64,000 nt of DNA, from contig NZ_CP036319.1 of the NCBI RefSeq assembly GCF_007752935.1, positions 4,092,001 through 4,156,000 of the forward strand, in the 5' to 3' direction. This document shows positions 25,235 to 35,298 of the stretch, piece after piece. The notes beneath the pieces are model-generated. The model was not told the origin of the DNA, did no database searches, and saw only the letters and a program-made list of their open reading frames with translations. Numbering within the stretch: position 1 is the stretch's first letter; the number at the start of each line of letters is the position of its first letter. The translations under genes were made by a program, and so were the position numbers. Source of the DNA: Crateriforma conspicua. Lineage in GTDB: Bacteria; Planctomycetota; Planctomycetia; Pirellulales; Pirellulaceae.

Positions 25235-27757
25235 TCAGCTTTCGTCACCTGACAATAGGTAGGCGATCAAATCACGGATCTCATCGGCTGTCATCGTGTC
25301 CAAAAGACCGCTGGGCATGATGGACGACATCAATTCGCGACGTTCTTCGATGTCATCTTTATCGACGAAGAAGATGACGCCATCGTTTCCAACGTAGGCT
25401 TGTTTTTGTCCTTCACGACCGACGACCAACCCGGTCAATATTTCACCGTCCAGCGTCAACAATTGTTGTGGGCGATAATACGGTGCCATTTCCGCGTTGG
25501 GATTGACGATGTGCTTCAACAGCCAATCCCGATCAATATCGCTTTGCCGATGAATGGTTGAAAGGTCCGGACCGATTTGATTGCCGCGGCCATTCATCGC
25601 ATGGCACTTGTAGCACCCGCCCAACGCGGTGTGGAAAAACAATCGGCGTCCCACGGCGACGTCCCCCTGACCCGCGGCGGTGTCGACCAGTGCCTGCCAT
25701 CCCGACAAGTCGTCGACATCCGGCTTGGGATCAAGTTTGCGCTGAGCCAGCCCTTGGGCGACCAGTGTTCGTTTCGCTTCGGCCGACACCGCGGCATCCG
25801 CGTCCTCGGTCAATCGTTGCAACAGATCGTCGAAACCCGTCGAATCCACCAACCCGGCGATCGCATCGGCACGCGTGACCGAATCGATGGAATCGTCTGC
25901 GGCAACGTCGGCAAGCACTTTCGCACGATCCGGTTTCGGATGCAGTGCCAGCGAACGAACCGCTTCACGTTGGACGGACGGTACATCCGATTGGACAAGC
26001 GTTCCCAGGATCTTCACGGTCAGGCCAGGATGATCCGCGCGGATGTTTCGCAGGGCGAGCGATCGTAGGGAAGTTGGCTTGAGCGGATCGACCGCCAAAT
26101 CCAGCAGCGTTTGATCCGGTGAAAATTCTTTCCCGTCGCCTTCGCTAATCGCCGCCAACGCCGCCACGATCGATCGCAGATCACGAGGCCGCAGATCGCC
26201 GCGTTCAAGGGTGCGTTGCAAGTCCGACCGATACTGGTCCAGACCTTCGTCGGCGATCCATTTGATGCCGACAAATCGGACGTCCGAATCTGGGTCGTTC
26301 AACAATGATGGGATCGCTTCGATGAAGCGTCCCTGGTGTCCCCGACCGTTGTCGATCCGCTTCAGAGCCACCGCATAGCTCGCCTTGGCAGTTGCACTTT
26401 CGAAATGCTGCCACCCCATCGGATCAAGCAAATCGGGCGTCGATACCAACGATGCAATCGCTCGGGTTTGTGCATACGGATCGTCGCTGGCTAGACGTCC
26501 CATCGCGTCATCGAACGAAAGCGTCGAACCATCGTCGCCGCGCGGGCGTGGGGCCAGATCCACGGGTTGCTTCAACTTCACACGCCAGATTCGACCGTGC
26601 CCGTGAACGGGATACGAGATCTTGACCCAGTCGGTGAAATACAATTCCGTCCGGTCGGGCGAATAGGCAAAGTGCACCGGCCGAAAATCATCTGGACCGC
26701 TTAGGAATGGTTCGCGCGAGGCAACGAAAGATTCCCCCTTGGGCGTCAAACCATGCAGATCGACACGATTGTCGGTCCACGAAGCACTGAGCAATTGCCC
26801 GGGGCCATAAGAAATTAGTCCACAAGCGGCTTCGCCCAGCGCCCCGATCATGCCCAGTGTTCCGGGGTTCTCGCCGTACCAACACACCAGTGGATGTCGC
26901 CCCGAACGACCGTACCGATATTCATAACCAAAGTCGGCCCCAGGGATGACATGCAACAAACGATTGGGCGGGGTCGCGTTGGGATCGTTGTCAGTCGAAA
27001 ACAGATTGCCTTTCAAGTCGTACGCCATGCCGAACGCGTTCCAATGCCCGGTCGACAGACGTTCCAGTTGGCTGCCGTCGGTTCGACATCGGTAAGTTGA
27101 ACCGCCCTCGGCACCACCGGAAAGCTCCGTTCCATCGGAACCGATGAATCGGTAATCCGCACCCAAGTTTTCACCGAACCCGAACGCCAACCAATCGGGC
27201 TTGGCCGGATCAATCGCCAGTCCGCCCACACCGTTGTGCGGGTAATCGCCATCGGTTTCGCAGACGACCAACTTCTCCGGATCCCCGTCGGCGGTCGCTT
27301 TGTCTGCGGCGTTGGGAAAACGGCCGATGAACCATCGCGTGCTAACGTACAAATGTCCGTCGGGACCGAACAGCAAATCGGTGCTGAAGGTGTGGCCTTC
27401 ATAGAAAACCGACCGCTTGTCGGCGATGCCGTCCGAATCGGTGTCTTCGAACACCAAAATTCGATCCTTGTCGGGACCCTTGTAGTTTGTTTCGCGTTTG
27501 TGCGTATGGTTCTCTTGAACGAACACACGACCGTCGGGCGCAACAGCGATTCCCACCGGAGTGACAATCTGTGGATGCGAAGCGAACAGAGTCACTTCTT
27601 CAATGCTGGGGTGATGAATCTCCAGATCGAAATGGGTCGGTTCGTCCGAACCCCAAATCGCGTCTTCTTCCGCCGCCAGATCGCTGACCAGAAACGTGAC
27701 AGTCAGTAAGACGAGGCAGCCACGCGTGGCGGCACCAAGGAATCGGTTCCAAATCAT
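25235..27757 (-). CDS. PVC-type heme-binding CxxCH protein with beta-propeller and HEAT-like region
   Basis: A large (840-residue) exported protein family typical of Planctomycetes-Verrucomicrobia. Order: signal peptide (FLGAATRGCLVLLTVTFLVS), a beta-propeller-like dehydrogenase domain (about 40-410; GIAVAPDGRVFVQENHT, LLFGPDGHLYVSTRWF, YELYFTDW-like segment), alpha-helical HEAT-like repeats (about 430-660; SLVSTPDLLDP, VQREAVRSLALHPK), and a C-terminal cytochrome c domain with CYKCHAMNG (heme site near residue 715), GPDLSTIHRQ and IMPSGLLDTMTADEIRDLIAYL. It probably oxidises a carbohydrate-derived substrate and passes electrons to c-type cytochromes. The ATG at 27755-27757 is chosen for the signal peptide; 27796 is an alternative. 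Confidence 0.9.
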   Translation of the reverse strand: MIWNRFLGAATRGCLVLLTVTFLVSDLAAEEDAIWGSDEPTHFDLEIHHPSIEEVTLFASHPQIVTPVGIAVAPDGRVFVQENHTHKRETNYKGPDKDRILVFEDTDSDGIADKRSVFYEGHTFSTDLLFGPDGHLYVSTRWFIGRFPNAADKATADGDPEKLVVCETDGDYPHNGVGGLAIDPAKPDWLAFGFGENLGADYRFIGSDGTELSGGAEGGSTYRCRTDGSQLERLSTGHWNAFGMAYDLKGNLFSTDNDPNATPPNRLLHVIPGADFGYEYRYGRSGRHPLVCWYGENPGTLGMIGALGEAACGLISYGPGQLLSASWTDNRVDLHGLTPKGESFVASREPFLSGPDDFRPVHFAYSPDRTELYFTDWVKISYPVHGHGRIWRVKLKQPVDLAPRPRGDDGSTLSFDDAMGRLASDDPYAQTRAIASLVSTPDLLDPMGWQHFESATAKASYAVALKRIDNGRGHQGRFIEAIPSLLNDPDSDVRFVGIKWIADEGLDQYRSDLQRTLERGDLRPRDLRSIVAALAAISEGDGKEFSPDQTLLDLAVDPLKPTSLRSLALRNIRADHPGLTVKILGTLVQSDVPSVQREAVRSLALHPKPDRAKVLADVAADDSIDSVTRADAIAGLVDSTGFDDLLQRLTEDADAAVSAEAKRTLVAQGLAQRKLDPKPDVDDLSGWQALVDTAAGQGDVAVGRRLFFHTALGGCYKCHAMNGRGNQIGPDLSTIHRQSDIDRDWLLKHIVNPNAEMAPYYRPQQLLTLDGEILTGLVVGREGQKQAYVGNDGVIFFVDKDDIEERRELMSSIMPSGLLDTMTADEIRDLIAYLLSGDES

Positions 27758-27861
27758 CGAACGAATGGTGGGGTGAAGGGATGGAAATCGGATCATCTGC
27801 AAGGGACGGAGCAAGGCCACACGGCGACGGGTCGTGTCCGTGGGCGACGGCGATGGGTCCG

Positions 27862-29442
27862 CTATTTCAATTCCTTGCGAAGCGGTTCGTCGACAACCAT
27901 CGCTTCGGGAAAATCGGCGGACTTGACGCCATCGCGTTTCCGAAGCCGCTTGTTTTGCTGGCGTCCGCGCGGTGGGTTCAGCGGAATTTCCATGCCACCC
28001 AAATCGTCCATCATGTCGTACAAGCGTGTTTGCATCTGCTGCTTGACGTCCGCGTACTCGGGATCATAGATCAAATTGTTTTGCTCCATTGGATCCGCTT
28101 GGATGTCAAACAATTCATCGGTGTCCCAAAGACCGTAGTAGGTCGTGTATTTGTACCGATCGCCGCGCAATGAAAAGTGCGTCGGCGTTTGCGGATAGTT
28201 TTGTTCCCAGTAGTAGACGTACAAAAAGTAGTCTCGCCAGGGAATTTCTTGGCCCAACGCCAGAGGCAGAAAACTTTGGCCGTCCATGTAGGAAGGCTTT
28301 TCCAACCCCATCGCCTGCATCACCGTCGGTGCGATGTCGATGTTGGCGACCACTTCGTCGACGACCGTGCCGGCGGGCAAAATTTCCGGACACTGCATCA
28401 ACATCGGAACCCGACTGGACGTCTCGTAGGCGACTCGTTTGTCGATCAACCCGTGTTCGCCAAACATGTAACCGTTGTCGCCCATGTAGATGACCAGGGT
28501 TTCGTCATGGATCCCAAGGTCTTTCAGCTGCTGCATGACCGAACCGATGCTGTCGTCGACCGAGCGCAATGCTTCGCAATAACTTTTGTAGAACGCCTCC
28601 ACCGGACTGCCGGTATGCAGCGGAAAATCCATCCCGTGCCAACTGTTGCGTTGATCCAACAACCAACGTGGTCGGTTTCGCAAGTTGTCGGTCAACAATA
28701 CGGACGAGGGTGGCAAAGTGAACGGCAAATCGGCAAGGCTGCTCTTGTATTTCGGTTCGGGTGTGAATGGACCGTGCACCGCTTTGTGCGACAGGTACAA
28801 AAAGAACGGCTGGTCCGCATCGGCATTGTCTTTGATAAAGTTCACCGCCTTATCGGTCAAAACGGTGGTGATGTAACCGTCCTGGGGAACACGCTTGCCG
28901 TTTTCGTTGATCGTGTAATTCGGACCGGGCGGATAGTATTGGCCTTGTCCTTTGAAGCTGAACCAATAATCAAAACCGGGCCGTGGGTCATCGTTGGCAC
29001 TTCCCATGTGCCACTTGCCGATGAACCCCGTTTTGTAGCCAGCTTTCTGGAGGTACTGTGGGAAGAACACGGTGCCATCGGGAACGGCACGCTGGTTGTC
29101 GATCACGCGGTGCCGAAACGTGTACAACCCGGTCAGGATCGACGCACGGCTTGGCGAACACAGCGAAGTGGTGACGAACGCGTTCTTCAGATGCACGCCG
29201 TTCTTTGCCATCGCATCCATGTGTGGCGTTTTCGCCAACGGATGGCCCATGAAGCTCATCGCATCGTATCGATGATCATCGGAAAGGATGAACACGACGT
29301 TGCGCGGCGTGACGTCGTCCATTCGCTTGGGAACAATCGTCTGGGGAACCGGCACCACGTCAGCAGCGACCCGATTCGGTGCCGGGGAAGACGACGCAAC
29401 GGCAATACCGACAAAAAGCAGTGAGAAACAAACTCGGTTCAT
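27862..29442 (-). CDS. Secreted type I (formylglycine) sulfatase
   Basis: A 526-residue S1-family sulfatase with a signal peptide (MNRVCFSLLFVGIAVASSSP). The modification motif CSPSRASILTG has Cys at about residue 94, to be converted to formylglycine by a maturation enzyme not seen in this window. Metal and sulfate ligands are visible in VVFILSDDHRYDAM, GFIGKWHMGS, LSHKAVHGPF and MGDNGYMFGEHGLIDKR. The C-terminal GDRYKYTTYYGLWDTDELFDIQADPMEQNNL is typical of glycan sulfatases. It removes sulfate from a sugar polymer or its fragments; positional specificity unknown. It is followed by the PVC cytochrome gene (104 bp) on the same strand. Confidence 0.95.
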   Translation of the reverse strand: MNRVCFSLLFVGIAVASSSPAPNRVAADVVPVPQTIVPKRMDDVTPRNVVFILSDDHRYDAMSFMGHPLAKTPHMDAMAKNGVHLKNAFVTTSLCSPSRASILTGLYTFRHRVIDNQRAVPDGTVFFPQYLQKAGYKTGFIGKWHMGSANDDPRPGFDYWFSFKGQGQYYPPGPNYTINENGKRVPQDGYITTVLTDKAVNFIKDNADADQPFFLYLSHKAVHGPFTPEPKYKSSLADLPFTLPPSSVLLTDNLRNRPRWLLDQRNSWHGMDFPLHTGSPVEAFYKSYCEALRSVDDSIGSVMQQLKDLGIHDETLVIYMGDNGYMFGEHGLIDKRVAYETSSRVPMLMQCPEILPAGTVVDEVVANIDIAPTVMQAMGLEKPSYMDGQSFLPLALGQEIPWRDYFLYVYYWEQNYPQTPTHFSLRGDRYKYTTYYGLWDTDELFDIQADPMEQNNLIYDPEYADVKQQMQTRLYDMMDDLGGMEIPLNPPRGRQQNKRLRKRDGVKSADFPEAMVVDEPLRKELK

Positions 29443-29744
29443 ATCGTTTCCGAAGGGATCCGGAATTGGGGGGGGCACGGGGAAGAAGCGTTGCATATCC
29501 AGAATGGTAATCGCTCCATCGGTTGTCGTGTTCGCGGTGGCGTCATACGACAAGCCATGTCGGATCGCTGAATCCACTCGGGCATGCTTGCTGAAACCTT
29601 TTCGCCCTCACTTTCGCACGCCGGATGGGCGAATGATTGCAACGTTTGGACATTTCATGAACTGGTGCTCGTCCGAATCACCATCCGGTCCGACTCGCCA
29701 CGCTGGGCACACGACTGCGAAGAATCTTCGATTTGATCTGTGAT
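29443..29744. other. Divergent intergenic region, no gene seen
   Basis: It separates the sulfatase start from the diheme cytochrome start. Open frames here are short and have no ribosome sites. No repeat or clear promoter was recognised. Confidence 0.5.
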
Positions 29745-30587
29745 ATGAAACTGAATTTGATGCGATGTAGATCGCTGACTGCCGCAGTTGCAGTGATGCT
29801 GTTCGTGTTTGCCTTGTCCACCTGGGCGGAATCGCCAAAGCCGACGGAAACGTCCGGGCGTTCAATGCCACAGGGCCCATTGGGCGACGTCGTCCGACTG
29901 GGGCAGACGATCGTCAACGAAACAGGCACGCACCCATTATCAAAGTCATACGTAGGCAATGCGTTGTCATGTCGTTCCTGTCACCTGAACGGGGGAACGC
30001 ATCCCAAGGCCGCCTCGTTCTTGAACATCGCCACGGCGTATCCGGCGTGGTCCCCCCGAGAGCAACGCGTGATCACTTTGGAAGATCGTGCGTTGAATTG
30101 CTTCATGCGCAGCATGAATGGGACTCGGCCGCCCAACGGCAGCGAGGTGTCGGTCGCCATCACGACTTACATCACTTGGCTGTCAAAAGGTGAAGCGATG
30201 GGGATGAATCCATCGCGTCCGCTGGGGCCAAATCATGTCCAGCCACTAACGATTGATCCGTCGACCGCGGATCGGGAACGTGGTGAAACACTGTACGCCG
30301 ATCATTGCGCGTACTGCCACGGCGACGCGGGCGAAGGCAGCGACGATGGTCCACCGGTGTGGGGTGACGAATCGTACAACGACGGCGCCGGTTTGGCACG
30401 TAACGCGAAACTGGCATCGTGGTTGAAAGTGGCGATGCCTTTGGACGATCCCTACTTGACTGAACAGCAATCGTTGGACGTCGCGGCGTATATCAATTCG
30501 CATTCGCGACCGAAGTTCATCTTAGAAGAACACTTGCCCACTCCCGATCGAATGGGCGAATACAACGGGCAAGAACCGCCGAAATGA
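29745..30587 (+). CDS. TsdA-like diheme c-type cytochrome
   Basis: A 280-residue exported protein with signal peptide (LTAAVAVMLFVFALSTWA) and two heme c sites: CRSCH near residue 76 and CAYCH near residue 188. The first half has NALSCRSCHLNGGTHPKAA, YPAWSPREQRVITLEDR, LNCFMRSMNGTRPP and ITTYITWLSKGEAM, which closely follow thiosulfate dehydrogenase TsdA; the second half is an ordinary cytochrome c fold. TsdA couples two thiosulfates to tetrathionate and passes electrons to cytochrome c. The ATG at 29745 is used; the TTG at 29733 would shift nothing of note. Being next to sulfatase genes fits sulfur handling, but reaction direction is not known. Confidence 0.8.
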   Translation: MKLNLMRCRSLTAAVAVMLFVFALSTWAESPKPTETSGRSMPQGPLGDVVRLGQTIVNETGTHPLSKSYVGNALSCRSCHLNGGTHPKAASFLNIATAYPAWSPREQRVITLEDRALNCFMRSMNGTRPPNGSEVSVAITTYITWLSKGEAMGMNPSRPLGPNHVQPLTIDPSTADRERGETLYADHCAYCHGDAGEGSDDGPPVWGDESYNDGAGLARNAKLASWLKVAMPLDDPYLTEQQSLDVAAYINSHSRPKFILEEHLPTPDRMGEYNGQEPPK

Positions 30588-30614
30588 CCCAAACGGTTTC
30601 GGCGTTACGATTCG

Positions 30615-32750
30615 CTAGCCAAGTGCTTTCTTGGAAACCGCGATGCGTTTGCGGTCCACATCCACCTCCAAGACCTTGACTCGGACCACGTCGCCGACCG
30701 AAACCACATCGGATGGATCATCGACGAACTGATTGGCCAATTGAGAGATGTGGATCAAACCATCTTGATGCACACCAAGATCGATGAATGCGCCGAAGTG
30801 GGTGACATTCGTGATGACGCCTTCCAACACCATGCCTTCCCGCAGGTCATCCATCGATTGCACCGCATCATCGAATCGTGCGACCTTGAACTCACTACGC
30901 GGATCGCGTCCGGGCTTGCCCAGTTCCGCGATGATGTCACGGATGGTCGGGATACCGAAGCGATCATCGACAAACGATTCGGGTTGCAGTTTTTGGCTCA
31001 GCGTTGCGTTACCCACCAGACTGTTCAGGTCAGCCTTCAGCTCGCGCGCCATGCGCCCGACCACCGGATAACTTTCCGGGTGAACGGCGGAATTGTCCAG
31101 CGGTTCATCGCCACCACGGATGCGCAGGAATCCGGCGGCTTGCTGGAACGCCTTTTTGCCCAGCTTCGGGACCTGGACCAATTCTTTGCGGTTAGAAAAT
31201 CGCCCGTTGGCGTTTCGATACTGCACGATGTTCTCGGCCAACTTGGGACCGATACCCGCGACACGTGACAACAACGGAACACTGGCCATGTTCAAGTCCA
31301 CGCCGACGCGGTTCACACAGCTTTCGACCGTACGGTCCAAACACTTTCGCAATTGCGTTTGGTTGACGTCGTGTTGGTACTGGCCGACCCCGATCGATTT
31401 GGGATCCGTCTTGACCAGTTCAGCCAGCGGGTCTTGCAGACGTCGGGCAATGCTGATCGCACCGCGGACGGTGACATCCAAATCGGGAAACTCTTTGCCC
31501 GCCAATTCGCTGGCCGAATAGATCGACGCGCCCGATTCACTGACCATGACTTTGGTCACCGACAGTTTGTGATCGCGGATCAATTGGCCCACGAACGCAT
31601 CGGTTTCGCGTGAGGCGGTGCCGTTGCCGATCGCAATCAGTTCGACACCGTGTTTTTGGATCAATCCCAGTAGTTTTGCTTCCGCGCCGGAGGTGTCCGA
31701 CTTCGGTGGTGTCGGATAGATCGTCGTGTTTTCGAAGAACTTTCCGGTCCCATCGACCACCGCGACTTTACAACCGGTGCGGAACCCCGGATCGATACCG
31801 ATGGTCACACGCGGGCCGGCGGGCGGGGCCATCAGCAGTTCGTTCAGGTTCTTGCCGAAGACTTCGATTGCTTCCTGATCGGCATTTTCCTTTAGCATTT
31901 GCAAGACGGTGGACTGCGTCGCAGGCTGCAACAAACGCACAAAGCAGTCTTCGGCGGCATCGGCCAACTCGGCCGCAAACTCGAACGAGCGATTCCGCAA
32001 GAATGTCGAACGGAGGTGTGCGATCGCACGATCGTCCTCCATCTGCAAACCGATCCGCAGCACGCCTTCGGATTCGCCACGCAACATCGCCAGCAATCGG
32101 TGCCCCGGGATTCGGGCAGCCGATTCCGATCGATCCAAATACGCTTCGTACTTTTCAGCCTCGTCCTTCTTGCCGCGTTTCACCGCCGATGTGATCTGGC
32201 CGTACTTTGTCCCCTTTTCCACCATCCATTGGCGGACCGACGGGTCTTCACTCCACTGTTCGGCGACGATGTCCAGCGCTCCGGCCAACGCAGCATCGGC
32301 ATCGGGCACATCGCGTTGGGCGTCAACGAAGTCTTGCAGGACTTGCGATTTCGACTTGGGCAACCGCGTTTGCTTCAACAGCAAATCGGCCAGCGGTTGC
32401 AGACCTTTTTCCCGAGCAATCGTCGCTCGTGTACGCCGTTTGGGTTTGTACGGCAGATACAACGCTTCGAGTGCACGCATGTCGTTGCACTGTTCAATTT
32501 GTTTTCTGAGTTCAGCGGTCAGTGCGCCCTGTTCATCGATCGTCTTCAGCACCGTCGCCTTGCGAGCCTGCAGGGCGATGTGTCGTTCCAACGCGTCTTC
32601 GATCGCACGCAAGGCGATTTCGTCCAGACCGCCGGTGGCTTCTTTGCGATACCGGGCGATAAAAGGAATCGTGTTGCCTTCTTCCAACAACTCGATCACC
32701 GCAGCGACCTGGTGTTCGGGAAGATTCAATTCACGAGCAATCGATTGCAT
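30615..32750 (-). CDS. tex: Tex-family RNA-binding transcription accessory protein
   Basis: A 711-residue protein with the full Tex layout: N-terminal helical region (IPFIARYRKEATGGLDE, residues about 28-45), a YqgF-like RNase H fold (VTIGIDPGFRTGCKVAVVDG, near 330), helix-hairpin-helix repeats (VPLLSRVAGIGPKLAENIV, near 505; GKKAFQQAAGFLRIRGG) and a C-terminal S1 domain (GMVLEGVITNVTHFGAFIDL, near 635). Tex binds nucleic acid and affects transcription and stress tolerance. It ends a three-gene same-strand run after the endonuclease-like and cls genes (gaps of 70 and 99 bp). Confidence 0.96.
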   Translation of the reverse strand: MQSIARELNLPEHQVAAVIELLEEGNTIPFIARYRKEATGGLDEIALRAIEDALERHIALQARKATVLKTIDEQGALTAELRKQIEQCNDMRALEALYLPYKPKRRTRATIAREKGLQPLADLLLKQTRLPKSKSQVLQDFVDAQRDVPDADAALAGALDIVAEQWSEDPSVRQWMVEKGTKYGQITSAVKRGKKDEAEKYEAYLDRSESAARIPGHRLLAMLRGESEGVLRIGLQMEDDRAIAHLRSTFLRNRSFEFAAELADAAEDCFVRLLQPATQSTVLQMLKENADQEAIEVFGKNLNELLMAPPAGPRVTIGIDPGFRTGCKVAVVDGTGKFFENTTIYPTPPKSDTSGAEAKLLGLIQKHGVELIAIGNGTASRETDAFVGQLIRDHKLSVTKVMVSESGASIYSASELAGKEFPDLDVTVRGAISIARRLQDPLAELVKTDPKSIGVGQYQHDVNQTQLRKCLDRTVESCVNRVGVDLNMASVPLLSRVAGIGPKLAENIVQYRNANGRFSNRKELVQVPKLGKKAFQQAAGFLRIRGGDEPLDNSAVHPESYPVVGRMARELKADLNSLVGNATLSQKLQPESFVDDRFGIPTIRDIIAELGKPGRDPRSEFKVARFDDAVQSMDDLREGMVLEGVITNVTHFGAFIDLGVHQDGLIHISQLANQFVDDPSDVVSVGDVVRVKVLEVDVDRKRIAVSKKALG

Positions 32751-32849
32751 GGGTCGACCAGCGAAACAAATGGACGGGAAATATCACAGTCAGATCCAGC
32801 CAATGGGATAGCGACCCGGGCAATGTGGTGCCAATCGCAAATTTCAGTT

Positions 32850-34316
32850 TCAAAGCAGCGGGCTGGCCAGACGGAGCGAATTTTCCAAAAAACGTTCTTT
32901 GAAACCACGTTGTGCAAATTGTTCCGGATCCAAACGATCGGAATCGTCCAGATAGGTTTGCTGTAACTGACGGATTTCCGCGGCGAAATTCGAATCGTAA
33001 ATGTACAACGCGACTTCGTAATTCAACCAGAAGCTGCGCATGTCCAGATTCACCGTTCCGAACATCGCGTGTTGGCCGTCCACGGTGATCGCTTTGGTGT
33101 GCAGCAAGCCATCCCGGTACAGATAGACTTCGATGTCGTGGTCCAACATGTCTTGGAAATAAGACCGGCTGGCGTAACGCGTCAAAAACGAGTCGACCTT
33201 TTCCGGCACGATCAATCGCACCGTCACACCGCGGGCCGAAGCCCCGTTCATCGCCCGCAACAGCGATTCGTCGGGAACCAAGTACGGCGTCGTCAGCACG
33301 ATTTCTTCTCGTGCGGTATTCAACAGCGTCAAGATCATCTGTAACTGGGCATCGCCCGATTGGCCGGGCCCCGACGGGATCACTTGCAGATCCGAAGGCC
33401 CGTCCGGTTCGATCAATCGCAATTTGGCACGTTCGACCAGTTCGGCCAATGGCGTCCCGGATTCTAGATTCCAATCGCCGATGAACACCGCGGCCAACAG
33501 GGCGACGGCGGAACCTTCCAAGCGGGCCATCGAATCCACCCACTGACCGACGCCGGCGTCTTGCTTGAAAAACCGCGGGTCGACCAGGTTCATGCTGCCG
33601 GTCCAGGCGATATGACCATCAACCACGACAATCTTGCGATGCAGTCGTAAATCGGTACGGCCGACGAAGGTTCGAAACAGTCCGACGGGCAGGGCGGCGT
33701 GCAATTGAACGCCGGCGTCACGCAAACGCTGGGGCTGGTCCGTTTTCCACCAAGGCCGAGCCCCCAAGGCATCGATCAACACGCAACAGTGAACGCCACG
33801 ACCGGCCGCGTGGATCAGGGCCTCCAGGACATCGTCGGCCAAACCGCCAGGATGCCAGATGTAGAACTCCATCAGCACGCTGAATTCCGCTTGATCGACA
33901 TCGCGAGCGATCGCTTGCAGGATCTCATCGGTCTTGCTGAACAAGCGATGACGGCTGCCCCGCACGGTCGGGAATCCGACCAGCCGACGACCGATCTGGT
34001 CCATCCCACGTAGCCCCGGCGTGTGATCGTCCCAACGGATGTTCGTCAGTCCTTCCACGGCAGCGGTTTCCGCGACGCGACGATAGTTTTCCCGCAAGCC
34101 CTGGAATCCGGCACGACGCCGACGTCCGATGCGTCGTTCACCGACCATCAAGTACAACGCCGAACCGAACACGGGAGTCGCCAAGATCAACAGAATCCAG
34201 GACAGCGCCACGCCGGTCGCGGGCCGATTCATGATCACGCGAACCGACAACGCGGCCACCACGGTCACGTGTGTGACGACGGCCCACGTCGAAGCGTGCA
34301 AAAGAAAGTCGCTCAA
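32850..34316 (-). CDS. cls: Cardiolipin synthase (PLD superfamily)
   Basis: A 488-residue membrane enzyme joining two phosphatidylglycerols into cardiolipin. Two N-terminal membrane helices (TWAVVTHVTVVAALSVRVIM and ALSWILLILATPVFGSALYL) are followed by two HKD motifs: HRKIVVVDGHIAWTGSMNL near residue 225 and HTKAITVDGQHAMFGTVNLD near residue 409, each with His, Lys, Asp and a downstream Asn. Length is normal. The ATG at 34314-34316 begins MSDFLLHAST. It is between the endonuclease/phosphatase-family gene and tex, on the same strand. Confidence 0.93.
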   Translation of the reverse strand: MSDFLLHASTWAVVTHVTVVAALSVRVIMNRPATGVALSWILLILATPVFGSALYLMVGERRIGRRRRAGFQGLRENYRRVAETAAVEGLTNIRWDDHTPGLRGMDQIGRRLVGFPTVRGSRHRLFSKTDEILQAIARDVDQAEFSVLMEFYIWHPGGLADDVLEALIHAAGRGVHCCVLIDALGARPWWKTDQPQRLRDAGVQLHAALPVGLFRTFVGRTDLRLHRKIVVVDGHIAWTGSMNLVDPRFFKQDAGVGQWVDSMARLEGSAVALLAAVFIGDWNLESGTPLAELVERAKLRLIEPDGPSDLQVIPSGPGQSGDAQLQMILTLLNTAREEIVLTTPYLVPDESLLRAMNGASARGVTVRLIVPEKVDSFLTRYASRSYFQDMLDHDIEVYLYRDGLLHTKAITVDGQHAMFGTVNLDMRSFWLNYEVALYIYDSNFAAEIRQLQQTYLDDSDRLDPEQFAQRGFKERFLENSLRLASPLL

Positions 34317-34386
34317 CCGAATGTTCCTTTACCGAGATCGGCATCAACAGAAACGCAGATCGCCAGATCGATGGAAGCGAATCGTG

Positions 34387-35298
34387 TTAGCGCGGCACGA
34401 AACGAATGGCCGCAACCACCGGCAAGTGGTCCGATGGGAAACGTCCACCGACTTGGTCGCCAAACGTGACGTGACGACGGACTTGGACATCGGACGTGAC
34501 GAAAATGAAATCGATTCGTCGTCCATCTTCCACCTCGCGAAAACCCGACCATGTCGAATCGGGCCCTCGGTGCGGCGTTTGAGTGATGGTCCGTGCATCG
34601 GCCAAAAGTGATTCGTCATCGTCATCGGTGATGATCTGGTACGGCCGGCTGTCGGGCAGACAGTTGAAATCGCCGGTGACGACGACCGGATAATCTGCGG
34701 CGAATTGCTGTGCGGTCGTGCGAATGATCTTCGCGCTTTCGATACGGGACTGGGGTCCACGATGGTCAAAGTGGGTGTTGATCATCCAAAACACGCCGCC
34801 CGATTTTTGATCGCGAAACTTGACCATGGTCATCAGGCGGGTGATCGCCGCATCCCAACTCTTGCTGCCGGGGACATCGGGGGTTTCCGACAACCAAGCG
34901 ACCTTTGTTTCCAACAACTTCAACCGATCGGCACGATAAAAGATCGGACAGAACTCGCCACCCTGCTGACCGTCGTCGCGACCGACACCGAACCATTGGT
35001 ATTCGTCCAGGCGGCCTGCGAGGTCTTGAATCTGTTCCTGGCGAGCTTCCTGCAGACCGACCACATCCGCGGACTGGCGAATTCGATCGGCCACCATGTC
35101 GATACGATGGGGCCACGCATCGGCGCCGTCTTTGGGGTTGTTGTAGCGAATATTGAACGTCATCACCCGCAGATCGCTCGGGTCGTCCCCGGTCGCGGAC
35201 TGCCGCGTTTCTTCGGCGATGGCGGCACAGGAATATAGTGCAAGCGCCAGCGAGACACAGACCAAACACAACGCGGGGAATCGAAGCGATATCGTCAT
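34387..35298 (-). CDS. Exported endonuclease/exonuclease/phosphatase-family protein
   Basis: A 303-residue protein with an N-terminal hydrophobic leader ending in a Cys-containing stretch (LALALYSCAAIAEE, possible signal peptide or lipoprotein-like). The DNase I-like fold shows all key motifs: RVMTFNIRYNNPKDG, DVVGLQEARQEQI with metal-binding Glu, INTHFDHRG, TGDFNCLPDS and RRIDFIFVTSD, and the closing SDHLPVVAAI. Families of this kind hydrolyse phosphodiesters or phosphate esters of nucleic acids, lipids or sugars; the substrate is unknown. The ATG at 35296-35298 is used; an upstream extension contains no domain. Confidence 0.88.
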   Translation of the reverse strand: MTISLRFPALCLVCVSLALALYSCAAIAEETRQSATGDDPSDLRVMTFNIRYNNPKDGADAWPHRIDMVADRIRQSADVVGLQEARQEQIQDLAGRLDEYQWFGVGRDDGQQGGEFCPIFYRADRLKLLETKVAWLSETPDVPGSKSWDAAITRLMTMVKFRDQKSGGVFWMINTHFDHRGPQSRIESAKIIRTTAQQFAADYPVVVTGDFNCLPDSRPYQIITDDDDESLLADARTITQTPHRGPDSTWSGFREVEDGRRIDFIFVTSDVQVRRHVTFGDQVGGRFPSDHLPVVAAIRFVPR

